A stretch of 64,000 nucleotides of DNA from Ceratotherium simum simum (lineage: Eukaryota; Chordata; Mammalia; Perissodactyla; Rhinocerotidae): positions 2,494,822 to 2,558,821 of the forward strand of contig NW_004454217.1 in NCBI RefSeq assembly GCF_000283155.1. Reading direction: 5' to 3'. Shown here piece after piece: positions 11,000-22,978 of this stretch; position 1 is the first letter of the stretch; each line of letters opens with the position of its first letter. The notes beneath the pieces were generated by a model. The model saw only the letters and a list, made by a program, of their open reading frames with translations. It had not been told where the DNA came from and ran no database searches. The translations under genes and the position numbers were made by a program.

Positions 11000-12340
11000 T
11001 GTTTTTTAGACAAGAAGACTATGACTAGCTACTTGAAACTTCTATCAGTTGGAGTGTGAGGATCTAGACCTTCTGAAAGAGTGTCAGCTCACACCCTCAG
11101 CTTCTGATTTCTGAATTGCATATATTACTGAGGATGCTGGAGCCTAGCCCCACTGCACTGGAATGCTCCTCCAGCCTGTCAGCTGAGTTATCAATGGCTA
11201 TGTGTTTCAATCAAGCAGTGGAATGAGGAGAAAATGAATGTGGTTATTTCCCCATATTTCAGTTTGCTGCCTCGGAATATTGTCAGCTGGGACCATACAT
11301 TATGCTAATGTTATTGCAGCATTGTCTTCTTTGCATTCCAACGGGGACTGCTTTTGTTCTCGAAAACTGTACCTCACTAAAATCTGGAAGTATCTGGTTT
11401 ACATATTCACTGCCATTTCTGGCTTCCTCAGGGACCATTTCAAAGTACTAGACGATGGTAAGCAAATTAGTTATTTGGTTTCCATGAACCGAGGTCAACA
11501 TAACATCTGTTTTCTTCAACTTTGCTATTACCTTTATTTCTGCAGTGTTTGCTTGTGCCTGTGATTCATTCTGTCATCTAAGAGCATTTTCAGTGACCTG
11601 GAGCCTCTTGTCTTTCATGTCAATGTTCTTTCAAGTTGTTTTCTTGCCACAGCCTGGCAGGTAAACTATAACTGACTGAGTAACCAATGAAAATTCCTCA
11701 AATTCTGCTGTTTTCAAACCATACAAATGCCCTTTCCTTCCAGCAATTTGAGCAGTGGTATTTGACAGAGTGGACATAAACATTTCTGTTGTCAGTTCTG
11801 GGAAAAGAAGGACAAAAGTCTTTGGTCACCCACTTCCATATCAAGTCACCCTAAGGCAATGCATTCATTAGTCAAGTATCTCACAGAACAAAGAATTTAC
11901 TAAACAAATATTTTAGGAATCATTTTACCTATTTTTTAAAATCTATGTTCTTTAAGAACTAGGAAACTTTGAAGAACCTTTCAAAATATGCAATCACCAC
12001 TGCCCCCTCAAGTCATCAGCTTTCAAATTCAAATTCCTTTTGGCCAAGATGGCTGTTCACATGGGTTCACATGGGGGGTGAATAAGAACGGATTGAACTA
12101 GCTTGTTATTGCAATGCATTAGAAGCAGTCTCTATCCAAAAGATATGTACAACTGTAGTCCTCCAGGAGCACCAAAGTCGAATGAAAGGAGAGACATCAG
12201 GTGTCAGGTTCAAGAGGTGAGTGTGGGGGGAAAAAAAAGCAGAAAGGTCAGGAGCAAGAACGTGAGACAGACTGAAAAGTAGAGTGCATTTTTGCAGCCA
12301 TGCTTTAGCTGTTTTTCCAACACCCCTGCCTCACCCCATG
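11000..12340. other. Intergenic, apparently repeat-poor, no gene proven
   Basis: I recognised no repeat here, which is uncommon in this window. A 108-residue open frame (11238-11564, plus) overlaps a segment with an AG acceptor-like end after a short pyrimidine run (11260) and a good GGTAAGC donor-like sequence (about 11457). The protein has no recognisable domain and one plausible exon frame contains a stop, so I do not call an exon. Confidence 0.35.
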
Positions 12341-12499
12341 GAATACACTATTATTTTCTGTCAGTTCCACTCCGTGCTATCCCTCAAATACCATTGTTTT
12401 CCTCCAGCTGACCTATAATGCCTGTCAGTCTCAGCCATAAGAGACTATCACATGAGGCCTTAACTTGTTTTTCAGCCTCTGTTATTGAATCATCTCATT

Positions 12500-12939
12500 C
12501 CATGGTCTACATGGCACTTACAGTCAGTTGTATATTTAGAAAGTAAACCAGATCCTTTTGCCATCCTGCTTGAAACTTTTCAACAGTCGTTCATTGCTCT
12601 TTTATGGCTTGTAAGGTGCAGCATGATTTTACTCCTATCTGCCTTCCATTCTTATTTTGTACGTCACTCTCCCACTTCATTGTATTTGAGCCACGCCTGA
12701 CTTCTCTCTCTTCCTCGGCTATACTCTTCCCAACACAATGACTTTGCAGTTGCACATCATTTTGCAGTTCGTTTACCAGCTCTTCAAATGACTGACATTA
12801 GCACCTTTCTTCAGCTCTCTAATCAAATATCAGCCTCTCAAAGAGCCCTTTCCAACCATAGTCAGCTCCTAAGACTGACATTTTATTCTCTATCACACCA
12901 CTTAAGTTACTTGCTTATACCATTCATCTTAATCTGCAA
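12500..12939 (+). mobile_element. L2 LINE 3' region, left part
   Basis: 'ttcctcggctatactcttccc', 'ccctttccaaccatagtcag' and 'cattttattctctatcacacc' are degenerate versions of the L2 3' region in sense orientation. The element resumes at 13448 after an LTR insertion, where the 'ttatttatttatttgtttg' and 'cactagaatgtaagctta' blocks follow. Confidence 0.6.
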
Positions 12940-13447
12940 TGTGATGGATTCTGTGGATTGGTGCATTCAGCCTCCACTCTGCCCACCCTCTAGGTTGCCT
13001 TCCTATACCACAGAGACTGGTGAGCTAAAATCTATACTTCCTAGACTCGTTTGCAGTAGGATTCTAGATGAAACTGAGTATTATATGGCATTTGGAAGGT
13101 AGAGGTGAGGTACAGGCTATCTTCTTGCTGCTTTTCTTGACCAGCAAGGTTGTAGAGATGAGAATGCCAAGACACTATTGAAAAGATTGAATTTCGTGTT
13201 TCAGTGTTTACTCTATAGTTTCATGAATGTCAGAGGAGATAGTGGTACAAAACCAGCTTCTTGAGTGCAGCTGAGCAGCACTGGGGCGCTGTTAAACCTA
13301 TGAGCACCAGTGGCAGTCCTGATTTTCATTTCTTCAGCCTTTGGACCTATTTTGTGTTGCATTTCTCTGTTAAATCTCTGTTTCAAACCTCTTCTGTTTA
13401 AAGTACCTAGAGTGTTCTCCTTAACTGCATTGAACACGGACCAATCA
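12940..13447 (+). mobile_element. Probable solo LTR inserted into L2, family not named
   Basis: About 500 bases separate two halves of one L2 3' end. The insert begins TGTGATGG and can be ended at a CA (13446-13447), matching the TG...CA rule of LTRs, and its start resembles MaLR-type LTRs. I could not confirm a target-site duplication, so boundaries are approximate. The minus-strand 74-residue frame at 13213-13437 is not a gene. Confidence 0.4.
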
Positions 13448-13610
13448 TTGTACTGATCTTATTTATTTATTTGTTTGTTATTTCTATCTTGCCTGCGTCC
13501 ACTAGAATGTAAGCTTAAAAAGGACAGGGGCATGTCTTGTTCAGCACCGCACAATTGTTTAACACTAAAACAATTCTTGGCCCAAAGTAAGGACTAATGA
13601 ATATGGATGG
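13448..13610 (+). mobile_element. L2 LINE 3' region, right part
   Basis: Continues the L2 interrupted at 12939: 'ttatttatttatttgtttgttatt', 'cactagaatgtaagcttaaaaa', 'ggacaggggcatgtcttgttc' and 'ggcccaaagtaaggactaatg', the classic 3' order in sense orientation. Confidence 0.65.
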
Positions 13611-15276
13611 AGCACATGAGTGGATAAATTAATACAAATGAACCAAGTTTAATTCATTCAAGAAATCGGTCAAAGATATCTAGACCATAATATCTTTGGT
13701 GCTGATCTTCTTTGTATATTTTTTTTGGACTTAGCTGGCTTTAGAGAAAGAAACTACTTTAGAAACCAAGATTACGATGCCTGTGTTTTTGCTTTTCAGG
13801 ATACAGAAATGTTAACAGTTTCTATTGAATAGGTTTTCATTTAGGTGTCAACAAATCTCAGTGAAAAAATATGAGAGATGGATTAGAAGCTTTCATCCAT
13901 AACAATGGCTTTCAATGAAGTTATTGCTTTTCTGACAATCTGCATATTCATCCTGGTGAATAAAATCTTATTTCCATAAGTTGTGTTTTGCATGAGGAAT
14001 CTGGAAATGGCATACATATTGGCTGTGCTGCAAGCTTCCGAGTTACTCTGGCTCAGGCATATAGGCTTCGTTCACTTCCAAGTCTCCTCTCCTCGCCTTT
14101 CTTTCTCTTTTGAGTATGAATTAATATCATACAACAGGCTGACTAACGTAGCTTATAATGTCATCATTCACAGAAATGAGTCAGCATCTTTCACTAAGCA
14201 ACTTTCTGCCTGGAGGTAGCTTTAAATGTTTTGAAATACTTGACTTCTTCTGATGGGAAGAGTCCCCCCAGTCAAAATGGAATTGCTGTTCCTGTTACTC
14301 TTCTCTCTCACCTGCAATACTTAATCATATCACAAGGCCCTCTTGTCTTCTTTTTTTCTTCTGGGTATTTAAAAATGATCCCGTGCCCATGACTAGTGAA
14401 TAGATTCTAAGGCGTTGGGAGCTGCTGCTGTTATTGGATGCACTTATGAAATCTCTGTTGTCTTTTCTATTTGTTTCTTTCCTTTTTTTAAAATAACATG
14501 TAACTTTCTAGTATCTGCACAGATAATATACATTTTTATCTGGCTCCCCTCAAAAAATTACAGATAAAGGAAAACCTGTCATGTTGGGCTATTCCAAAAG
14601 CTGCATAAAGGGAAACACAATCAAACCACTTTTTTCTTTTCCTGAGGCAGTTTTGCGAGTTCTGAAGCAAAGAGCAATTTTAGCCAATAAAAACCGATTT
14701 TCTCAAGTGCAGCAGGAAAATGTGGTTCATTGCAATAGAGGAGGGAGCTGGAAGCCAGAGGATCGATGTTGCCCGCTTCCAATGGCTTTCATGAGCTCAC
14801 TCAATGCCCTTGTGATGAGCAGCATTCAGTGTGCAAAGAGCTAGAGAGGCACACGAGTGTGCATGTTGATGAGCATAACTGCTCACCATTCACCAACTGC
14901 AGCCTGCTCCTTCAGATCCTCTTTTCTGTCGGGAGAAGAGAGAACACAAGAATATGTGTTTATGAGTTCTCTTTCTGTTTATGTTAGAAGAAAAAGAGAA
15001 GGGAAACTGGCTGGGGGATTGAAATACACCAGCAAACCAAAGAAGAGGTAAAGGAACGCAAAGGAGAAAGGGGCAGAACCTAACAAACTACATTTCTCAA
15101 AACAGTGATGAAATTCTCTCCTTATGTTCTTTGTTCAAAAGAAACAAAGCAAGAGGGCTGACTTGGCATTGCAGGTATGGAAGAAGAAATAGAAGGAACA
15201 AGAAGTGGGTTCTGCTGGTACATCTAATGCTTAATATATCACACCATGAAGAATGATTTTTATCAGCTCTACGTAT
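13611..15276. other. Intergenic, few recognisable repeats, no gene proven
   Basis: Several open frames of 64-87 residues (for example 13983-14219 and 14581-14844) overlap in different frames and show no domain. The stretch 14570-14990 is more GC-balanced than its surroundings and may be unique sequence. A polypyrimidine tract follows. Confidence 0.35.
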
Positions 15277-15364
15277 CTCCTCCTTCCTTCCTTCTTTCCT
15301 TCCTTCCCTTCTTCCTTCCTTCCTTCCTCCCTCCCTCCCTCCCTTCCTTTTTTCTCTTTCTTTC
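15277..15364 (+). repeat. Polypyrimidine (CCTT/CCCT)n tract
   Basis: Almost 90 bases of CCTT, CTTC and CCCT units with almost no purine. Open frames across it on both strands encode Ser/Phe/Pro-rich or Lys/Glu/Gly/Arg-rich strings and are artefacts of composition. Confidence 0.92.
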
Positions 15365-15439
15365 AATTACTGGACTGCAGCTAGAGATTATACGTCCCAG
15401 CCCTCTTCCCCTGCATGTGAAGGATCAGACCCCTCTTAA

Positions 15440-15556
15440 AAAATGACCTACCATTAAGTGACCTGCCAAAGATAGTTTTATCAATTCCTATAAGAGTTGA
15501 AAATATAACTCAGGTTCCCTGACTTCCATTCCAGTGCTCATTCCACTATACAATCC
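15440..15556 (-). repeat. MIR-type fragment (antisense)
   Basis: 'ttaagtgacctgccaaagatag', 'ataactcaggttccctgacttcc' and 'gtgctcattccactata' follow the antisense MIR core order closely. Confidence 0.65.
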
Positions 15557-16324
15557 AATATTATTATTATCATTAGTAGTAGTTGGTATTTCTTTGAGCA
15601 TTAACTGAAATGATATTTTCCTAAAATGTATCATTGTGTAAAATGCACAATTGACATCGATAAAATACGTTTTAAAAAAACTTTTAAAAATCGGTATTGA
15701 ATTGCAGGGAGAAATTACAAAGTTATATTTTCTGTTGTCAGGAACTCAGAGGTAGTCCACGTGGAGTCACGATCAAACAGCAAATTCTCAATCATTTGAA
15801 GTAAAATCCATTCTATGCCTGATATTTCTGAGGTGCAAAATGGAAAAAGAGAACTATTGTGAACTCTTAAATTTACTGGTAAGAGGTCATGACTAAGTTC
15901 CAACAACTGAGATTTTTGGTAGAATTGAAGGATATGGTAGATTTCAGATATAAGGAATGAAGGATGTGGCAGTGAAAAGGAATGCCTTGTATCATGCTAC
16001 TGGGGAACTTTGTTTTTAAAAAAATTTTGCTAGAAAGTACTGGCTATTCTGAAAAAAAATTAGATGATAAAAGTCATATATTAAAGCAATGGTCTTAATA
16101 TCTCAGGCCAAACAATATTTCCCCTCAAAATATACAAATAATTGAAACAAAATATATTTTGTTCTAGGAAGGAATGAATCCAAAATGTGAGCCAATATCC
16201 AATTCTTCAATTTACATGTCATAATGAAGCCTAGTACCTGAGGGTTACTATAAATATTCAATAAGATTACCTTTCAAGCTTGTTATGAAAAGAAGTTAAT
16301 CTTGTCAATTTACTGTTTTTTTTG
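15557..16324. other. Intergenic, no gene recognised
   Basis: A+T-rich sequence with a short (TTA)n/(AGT)n patch near 15560-15585. No gene or named repeat was recognised; the minus-strand frame at 15715-15906 has no motif. Confidence 0.45.
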
Positions 16325-16690
16325 TTTAACCTGAGGGGTGACTCAAGGGTCATAAGGATTTATGTGCTTGTTTTACAGAAGAAAAAGAACGTCTTCAAGG
16401 ATCACCAGATAATTAGCCCCCAGCTGCCCTTGATGCTCAGAAGTCAGATTGCCCAGGGGCTTATTGGGAGTGAAAGAAATGGGAATCACCCCTTTGTTTC
16501 TCCAAAACTCCTCCTGCCAAGCCCCTGAGCTCTGTAAAACCACCTGCTCTCTTCTCTTGTTAAGGTGGATTTGAGAGAACATATCCTCCCTCCTTTTCGT
16601 TTTGGCCAATTTGAATAAAGCTTTCTCCATCTCCAAGCAGTGGATGTCTCAACGATTGGCTTACTGTGCCTCAGGAACATGAACTTGAGA
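16325..16690 (+). mobile_element. Possible solo LTR with AATAAA signal
   Basis: The segment is GC-richer than its flanks. It has an AATAAA signal in 'ttgaataaagctttctcc' (about 16613) followed by 'cagtggatgtctcaacgattggc', a layout typical of the R-U5 end of retroviral LTRs. I could not define TG/CA ends or a target-site duplication. Overlapping frames on both strands (68, 87 and 64 residues) are not credible genes. Confidence 0.35.
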
Positions 16691-16809
16691 TTAAGAGGTT
16701 TGTTATCAATAACATTACCATAACAACAAGAATAATCTCAATGTTTTTTAAAATTCATAAAAATGGATTAATGTATCAAAAGGAAACGCTAGAAGAGATT
16801 CTTAAAATC

Positions 16810-16975
16810 ATGTAATCCAGATCTTTGATTTGGTAAGGAAGAAAATTAAAGCTAGAGAATAAAGTACATTACAAAGATGTTAATTGATTTACTTAAGTTC
16901 TGAAAATAATTATTTTCAAAAGTGAAGCTAGAAACCAATTCAACTGTTTTCTCCACAATGCTAGATACCAAACAG
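16810..16975 (-). repeat. MIR-type fragment (antisense)
   Basis: 'tcatgtaatccagatctttga', 'taaggaagaaaattaaagctag' and 'gtgaagctagaaaccaattc' give a degenerate antisense MIR order. Confidence 0.4.
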
Positions 16976-17094
16976 TGGGCAGAATAATTCTGGAGAGTCA
17001 CAGATTTATTGCAAGTGATCTGTTAATCCATAAGTACAACAAGCCTTGTCTACAGGCTTGAATAATGAGCTTTACTTAAATATATACTGTATTT

Positions 17095-17136
17095 CACACA
17101 CACACATAGATAAATAGATAGATATATAGATAATTA
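17095..17136 (+). repeat. (CA)n-(GATA)n compound microsatellite
   Basis: A short CA run passes into AGATAAATAGATAGATATATAGATA units. It is a simple sequence repeat. Confidence 0.8.
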
Positions 17137-17247
17137 ATGTAATTAATACCAAAGCATTTACAACTGTTGTTGATTTAACAGTGGTTTTCCTCATATTTTT
17201 TTAAGTTCATTAAGAATCAATGCATTTCCCAATATAAGAATCACCAC

Positions 17248-17752
17248 TGAAGGGGAGCAAAATATACCATCCCAAAATATGCCTCTTTGGCGTATTGATT
17301 ATTTTAAGCTGGTTATTTAAAAAAACCAGCAGACATGAGAGCTTTGAAAACTGAGTAGAAGTTACCCTTTTGCAAAAAATATTTACAATTATAAGGGAAA
17401 TCTCAATTTGTAAGGGTGTCTCCTTCTCTGTACCAGGAAGAGAAGGACGACTCTAAATCTCTACAAACTCTAAGCAGTGGAGAAGGCACTGACTTAAATC
17501 TGCACAACAATCTTACTCTTGTTTACTATGCTTTTTCTTATAACTTCCCATAACTGACTCCTACCTCTAACATCTTCTTTTATCTTTAGCTAAACATGGT
17601 AGTTAAGGGGATGGCTTCGGTCATTTTGGAGAGTTTCTCAGTTTTCCTGGGTAATTCCCATGTGTACACGTTATTAAACTTTTGTTTGATTTTCTCCTGT
17701 TAATCTGTCTCATATCAATTGGATTATTAGACTGGCCAAAGAACCTAGAAAG
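17248..17752 (+). mobile_element. Solo LTR, copy A of an inverted pair
   Basis: The 3' half (about 17590-17750) matches, in reverse complement, the block at 17960-18110: 'tcagttttcctgggtaattcc', 'cgttattaaac', 'gattttctcctgttaatctgtc' and 'agaacctag' all recur with scattered differences. An ATTAAA polyadenylation-like signal lies in that shared part. The 5' end begins near 'tgaaggggagcaaaatatacc' and diverges more from copy B. Copies A and B are best explained as two solo LTRs of one family, name not assigned. Confidence 0.6.
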
Positions 17753-17959
17753 GAAGAAAGGAAAACTTTAACTGCTCCTTCATTACTGTCATTTTAATGT
17801 TTCTTAATATTTTTAATGTTTAAAAGGGACTTCATATTTGAAAATATTGAGAAATACTGTTCTGCTTCATGAATGAATTATCCTTAACAAGCCAAGATTT
17901 AATGTTAGAGTTTATCATTTAATTTTTGGACAAAAATGTTGCCAGTGTAGAGGAGGAAG

Positions 17960-18489
17960 AACAATTCCTCTACCCTCTAGGTTCTTCTGGCTGGTCTAAG
18001 AGTTAAATTGACATGAGACAGAATAACAGGAGAAAATCAAAGTTTAATAACATGTATACATGGGAGAAACCCAAGAAAACTGAATAACTCACTAAAATGT
18101 TTGAAGCCACCACCTTAAATACTGTCTTTAGCTAAAGACAAAGGAGGTAATGGTTTGGGACTTGAAAGGGGAGGCAGGCAATTCACAGGGAGAAGAAAAA
18201 GTGAATGTTTGGTAAACATATGTTTGCCATACCTTGCAAAAAAAAAAAAAGGGACATGGAGAGGGCTTTAATTAGGTGGACCTTGTTAGGTTCCTCCCTG
18301 TCTACCACACCTAATTCATATTACTCTATAGTTATCTATGGTATTAGCTCCTTCCTGGGACAGGCCTTCTACCTTAAATTCTTTTAGGCAGTTAGGGGAA
18401 AGGTCAAATTTTCTTTCTGAGTCTTTTGTTCTTGAACATAATCATGCCAGAGAGACACATTTTGGGGTGGCAAATTCTGATCTCCCACA
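17960..18489 (-). mobile_element. Solo LTR, copy B of an inverted pair
   Basis: Antisense relative to copy A at 17248-17752, with about 200 bases between them. On the minus strand it begins TGTGGGAGATCAGAATTTGCC (end at 18489), contains the ATTAAA region ('catgttattaaactttg' in sense) and ends near the 'agaacctagaggg' block. The two LTRs therefore point towards each other at their 3' ends. A 60-residue plus-strand frame inside it is not a gene. Confidence 0.6.
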
Positions 18490-19635
18490 CCAGGAACCTG
18501 GGTTCTGGGCTAAATCATAATTTAAAACTACCTGGAAATTTTCCTTATTATCAGCTTGGTTCCCACTCTTCAAGTATTGTCATGTCCAAATTAATGTTAC
18601 ACTTTACTTACATGCATCTTTTTCTAACTGGCAAACGTGACAAAAAAATTACATTCAGTCAAAACTCCAATGACGTTATACATCAACTTGTAATTTTTGT
18701 TTTTTCAGGTCAATCTTTTTGTGAAGTGTATTTCTTTTTCTTGTCTGAATTCCCAGAGATTCTGGAATGTGAGCATGCTAAAATTGGCTATCAGTATTGC
18801 ATAGTGACATTCAGAATATCTTGGGAGGTAATTTTGAAAAGTTTAGTTTTGTATAATATTAAACCACATTATATACTATTCTCTGACTCCAGGATTCTCC
18901 TGCGAAGCACCCACATAGGATTTAGCCCCTGGACCTTGGAAGTTCTAAAGCCTGCCAATGCATGGACACCTGGTGGGTTAGGACTCCATTTGTTGAGGTT
19001 TCATGATGGCACCCAAGTCACTTCAAAGTGACTCATCAAAGGCAAAGTTTGGCAAGAGTAAGAAGATTTTCAAAGGACTCGGATCACTTCAATTAACCAT
19101 ACCACAGGGATTTAAAATAAAACAATTAGCAGACTTAAATAACACAGGGTGGTGGAATGCAGTCATTATTTTGGCTTTCATAATATAATTTTTTTTTAAA
19201 TCACTGATTGAATGAAATGCTGCTTCTCTGGAGTTACATGTAAAAAGAGCCAATAGAATGTAACACTTTTTTAAGGTCCCCTAGCAATTGCTTCTTGAAT
19301 CTTAGCACCTAATTGTGTCAAAATACTTTAATTATCTAAATATGCATTTTTACTTAATTATAGGTCCAAAGAGGGTTCCTAATATGACAATAGGGGAGCA
19401 ATTTAGAATCAGACTCTGGGGTAAACCTTAGGTGTATTTTGCTAAAAGCAAACTTGGGTTTGGAATTGGGGGTGGGGGAAAGGGGATGACAAAGATGCCC
19501 TAGATTATCTACAGCCAAATATAACATATCTTTCATGTTTAGATTAAACTTGTGGTTTTTGAATAGAACCTAAAGATAACTTGCCAGAGGTATACATAAT
19601 GAGCTATGGAAACAGAGAGAGAGAGACAATGTCTT
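18490..19635. other. Intergenic; contains the longest open frame (201 residues), not called as a gene
   Basis: The plus-strand frame 18426-19031 begins inside the antisense LTR copy and continues into A+T-rich DNA. It has no recognisable domain, no Kozak-like start, no repeat in composition, and many Phe/Ile/Leu/Ser residues as expected from random A+T-rich sequence. I regard it as chance. Nothing else was recognised. Confidence 0.5.
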
Positions 19636-19639
19636 GGGG

Positions 19640-19760
19640 TTAATCTTGGTTGAGTTATTTACTAGCTGTGTGGTTTGGAACAAAGATTTTGTTTTGTTTT
19701 TTTTAATTTGATAATCTGCTCATTTTCTTCTATAACACAGTATTATAACTGCCTTATAGC
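19640..19760 (+). repeat. MIR-type fragment (sense)
   Basis: 'ggttgagttatttactagctgtg', 'tggtttggaacaaag' and 'gataatctgctcattttcttc' follow the sense MIR core ('cacttactagctgtgtgacc' and on). Confidence 0.55.
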
Positions 19761-20019
19761 ATTGTTGGAAGTACAAAGTAAAATACATAAAAATAGCATA
19801 GACAGGACATTATTTTAAAATAAGTTGTTTCTTTTCTTTTTTTTCTCTTTTTAAAGAAATCTAACAGAGAAGAATACCTACCAAGGTATTGCCTATAAAG
19901 TGGTTTAAAAATTAACACAAAAATCATACATGTTAGATCTGGAAGAGGCATTAAAAAAGTCATTTGATCCCTTCTTAAAAGATAAAAGAAAATTGAGAAC
20001 TAGAGTGCTGTTAAAGAAA

Positions 20020-20470
20020 AAATTTTCACGACACTTGTTAAAGTTGGTAAGGCAGAATTTATTCAGGGAGACTACTACGATGGGATTTTGTAGTAGGAGA
20101 AAGAGATCAGCTCGACTCTGAATACAAAAAGAAAAGTGAAAATTTTTAGCCAAAGAGCAGAGCCAGGGGTCAGTGGATGGAAAATTACTAAGAGGAAACT
20201 TCAGGGATAAGAGGAGACTCTGGCTAAACCAACCTCACAGGTTTCTTGCTGAAGTCAGGCCAGGGTGATCACACATCACCTGGGCGATGGGGGAGCACGA
20301 GGAACCAGTTAGATATGCAGGATAATCAGGTATCAAGGATGGGGGATTATGGCTAAACCAATTAAGGAGGATTCTTGCTAAAATTGGACAGTAAAAAAGA
20401 TGATCATAGAATCCCAAAAGTCAGGGCCTACTTGAAAAGAGAGTTCAGAGGAGCCTGACTAAAGTTTGGT
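20020..20470 (-). mobile_element. Probable antisense solo LTR
   Basis: Read on the minus strand, the block has an AATAAATTCTGCC polyadenylation-like segment (about 20055-20068) near its end. It also holds internally repeated motifs of the type 'tggctaaaccaa...ttcttgct' (near 20221-20255 and 20349-20385). The composition is distinct from the A+T-rich flanks. The family was not identified and the ends are approximate. Confidence 0.4.
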
Positions 20471-22150
20471 CAAAGGCGGAATCTTTGTCAGTGGCCAAGT
20501 GATTTTTCCATCATGAGCTTTAAACAAATTTCCTAAAGAACTGGGCATCAATTTTGGTTCAAGCCGTAGCAGTGATATAGGGATTTCAATGCTGTCCCTT
20601 GGATTTTTCCATTTTTATCAACTACACATATCACTTTAAATGGGATGCTCTTTGCTTACTAAAGTTTGATAGACAGCTATCGAACTCTGGCAAAGAAATA
20701 AATGACTGGAAATTACAAAAAAAATCATTTCACAGATTTTTCTCCATTATAGAGAAAATTCTGCATGCTTTACTAAAATGATATGTTTTCTCAGAAATTG
20801 TATCTATCTCTACGAGGTTATGCTGACTGCACTAAACGCTATAAAAAGATATATTTTTGTTCTGTTTGTATCCTTAATATATCTTTCTGCTGATGACAAT
20901 TTTCTAATGAGACAACATCGTTAAACGGTTCTTTAAAAATGAGCAATAAAAATAATTTATCTTAAAAATCCTCAAATATAGTTGTTAATGGTATCAAAGA
21001 TATTATTTTAATTCAACCAAAGTAAAGAAACTAAGATATTACATATTAGATAATTAAAATAACATTTGTTTTTACGAGAAAGCATAAGATAAGAGAAAAT
21101 AAGCCATAAATAAGCTTGCAATGGTTGCATTTCCAGATTCTATGGAAACATTCAGCACATATCAGAAAATACTTGTCTTCTATTGGTAATAAACACTCAA
21201 TAATGTTCACTGAATTATCTAAAATTCATAATGTCTGATCAAATTGATTTTACAGCAACAACAATATAAGCTAGAAACCGAATACATGGAGAAATCCAAC
21301 ATGATCTATAGCATAAAGAAGTTTAGAATTTATGGAGGGAGTTGGACTTAAATAGCAACAGTTCAACATGAAGACGCCATTATGGAGCTAAAACATAGTG
21401 TAGTCAGAGCAGAGAGAGGGATCAATTAACTACCTTACAATAACAGAGAAAGTCTTCACAGAAAAGTGGCATTTCAGTCTCATTTTGGATGATGAACATA
21501 ATATTTAAATGAAATTAAATTTCTAGGAATTTACATTTTTTATAAGAAGTGAATGAGGCTGTTTTGAGATAAATTTCTTCCAGAATTTTATATATGATTT
21601 TGTACATTAGAGAAGAGGTAGATAGTCAGGTGGTTTGAATTAACCTGGCTGTGTTTTAAGAAAATTTCACTTGATAGTTTGAAGATTTCAAGAGGGAAAA
21701 TAAATCAGCAATATTTTTAAGTGATGAGATTTGTTACTTGAGTATTTTTCTTAAGATCATTGCAAAATTAGACATAATTTAGGTTGGGACTAGAGTTCAG
21801 TTCTGCTAATGTTTGTTGACTTTGTCATGTCACTGGGCCATAAAATAGCAATTCTACACTACCAATTTTACAAATCAGAAAGGAAAAACAAGCATGCAAT
21901 GTGACCTGAATGCAAATATTATGTCTCCTTGACACGGTTTCACACTTCTTGGGGACCAGATATCAATATCTGCTTCACAAACCTATTTCCAATTACTCTT
22001 GGAATAGTATCTTACACATCAGAAGTGATTAGTAATTAAATTAAGTTCCACACAAGAGTTCTATTATGTGTCAGAGGAGAGTGAAATCGCAACTGGCCAG
22101 CAGAATTAGAATAGACTTCAAATAGGAGGTGATATTTGAGATGGACTTTA
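20471..22150. other. Intergenic, A+T-rich, no gene recognised
   Basis: No supported gene, RNA or named repeat. Open frames here are short and low-complexity. The last part leads into an L1 3' end. Confidence 0.45.
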
Positions 22151-22154
22151 AACA

Positions 22155-22978
22155 TCAAAAATTGAAAGAATATATACAAATGACCAGTAAGAATATAAAA
22201 AGATGCCCAACATCATTAGCCATTAGGGTAATGCAAATCAAAATCACAATGAGATACCACTTCACACCCACTAGGAAGGCTATAATCAAAAAGACATATA
22301 AAAGTATTGGTGATGTAGAGAAATTGAAACCCTCATATAATGCTGGTAGGAATGCAAAATAGTACAGCTGTTTTGGAAAATAATTTTGCAGTTCCTCAAA
22401 AAACTAAATATAGGCCAAATGTGACCCAATAATTCTACTCCTAGGTACGTACATAAGAGAAACGAAAACATATGTTCACATAAAGACTTGTACACAAATA
22501 TTCATAGCAGCATGTTCATAACAGGCAAGAAGTGGAAACAACCCAAATCTCCATGAACTGATGAATGGATAAATAAAATGTGGTATGTCCATACAATAGA
22601 ATATTATTCAGCAATAAAAAGGAATGAAGTACTAATACATGATACAACATGGATGAACTTTGAAGACATTTTGCTAACTGAAAGAAGTCAGTCACAAAAA
22701 ATGGCATATTGTATGATTCCATTTACATGAAATGTGCAGAGTAGGCAAATATAGAGAGAAGGGAAGTGTAATAGTGGTTGCATAGGGCTGGAGAGGGAAA
22801 ATGGGGATTGATTGCTAATGGATATGCGGTTTCTTTTTGAGGTGATGAAAATGTTCTAAAATTAATCATGGTGAGAATTGCACACATGTTTGAATACAGT
22901 AAAAGCCATTGAATTGTACACGTTAAGTGGGTGAATTATATAGTATTTGAATTATATCTCAACAAAGCTGTTAAAAAA
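22155..22978 (+). mobile_element. L1 LINE 3' end, 5'-truncated
   Basis: The sequence follows the end of L1 ORF2 and its 3' untranslated region in sense: 'gcaaatcaaaatcacaatgag', 'cccaataattctactcctagg', 'caaatattcatagcagcatg', 'gaatggataaataaaatgtgg', 'aatattattcagcaataaaaa' and a 3' end at 'ctcaacaaagctgttaaaaaa'. Short open frames on both strands are remnants or shadows. The many substitutions indicate an old, inactive copy. Confidence 0.92.

Noticed and set aside
15097..15446. Lys/Glu-rich and Ser/Phe-rich small proteins
   Set aside because: Both strands of one CCTT-type low-complexity tract give these frames.
18426..19031. A 201-residue plus-strand open frame as a gene
   Set aside because: It starts inside an antisense LTR and continues into A+T-rich DNA, with no domain, no splice context and no initiation context. 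The length is within chance for 64 kb of A+T-rich sequence.
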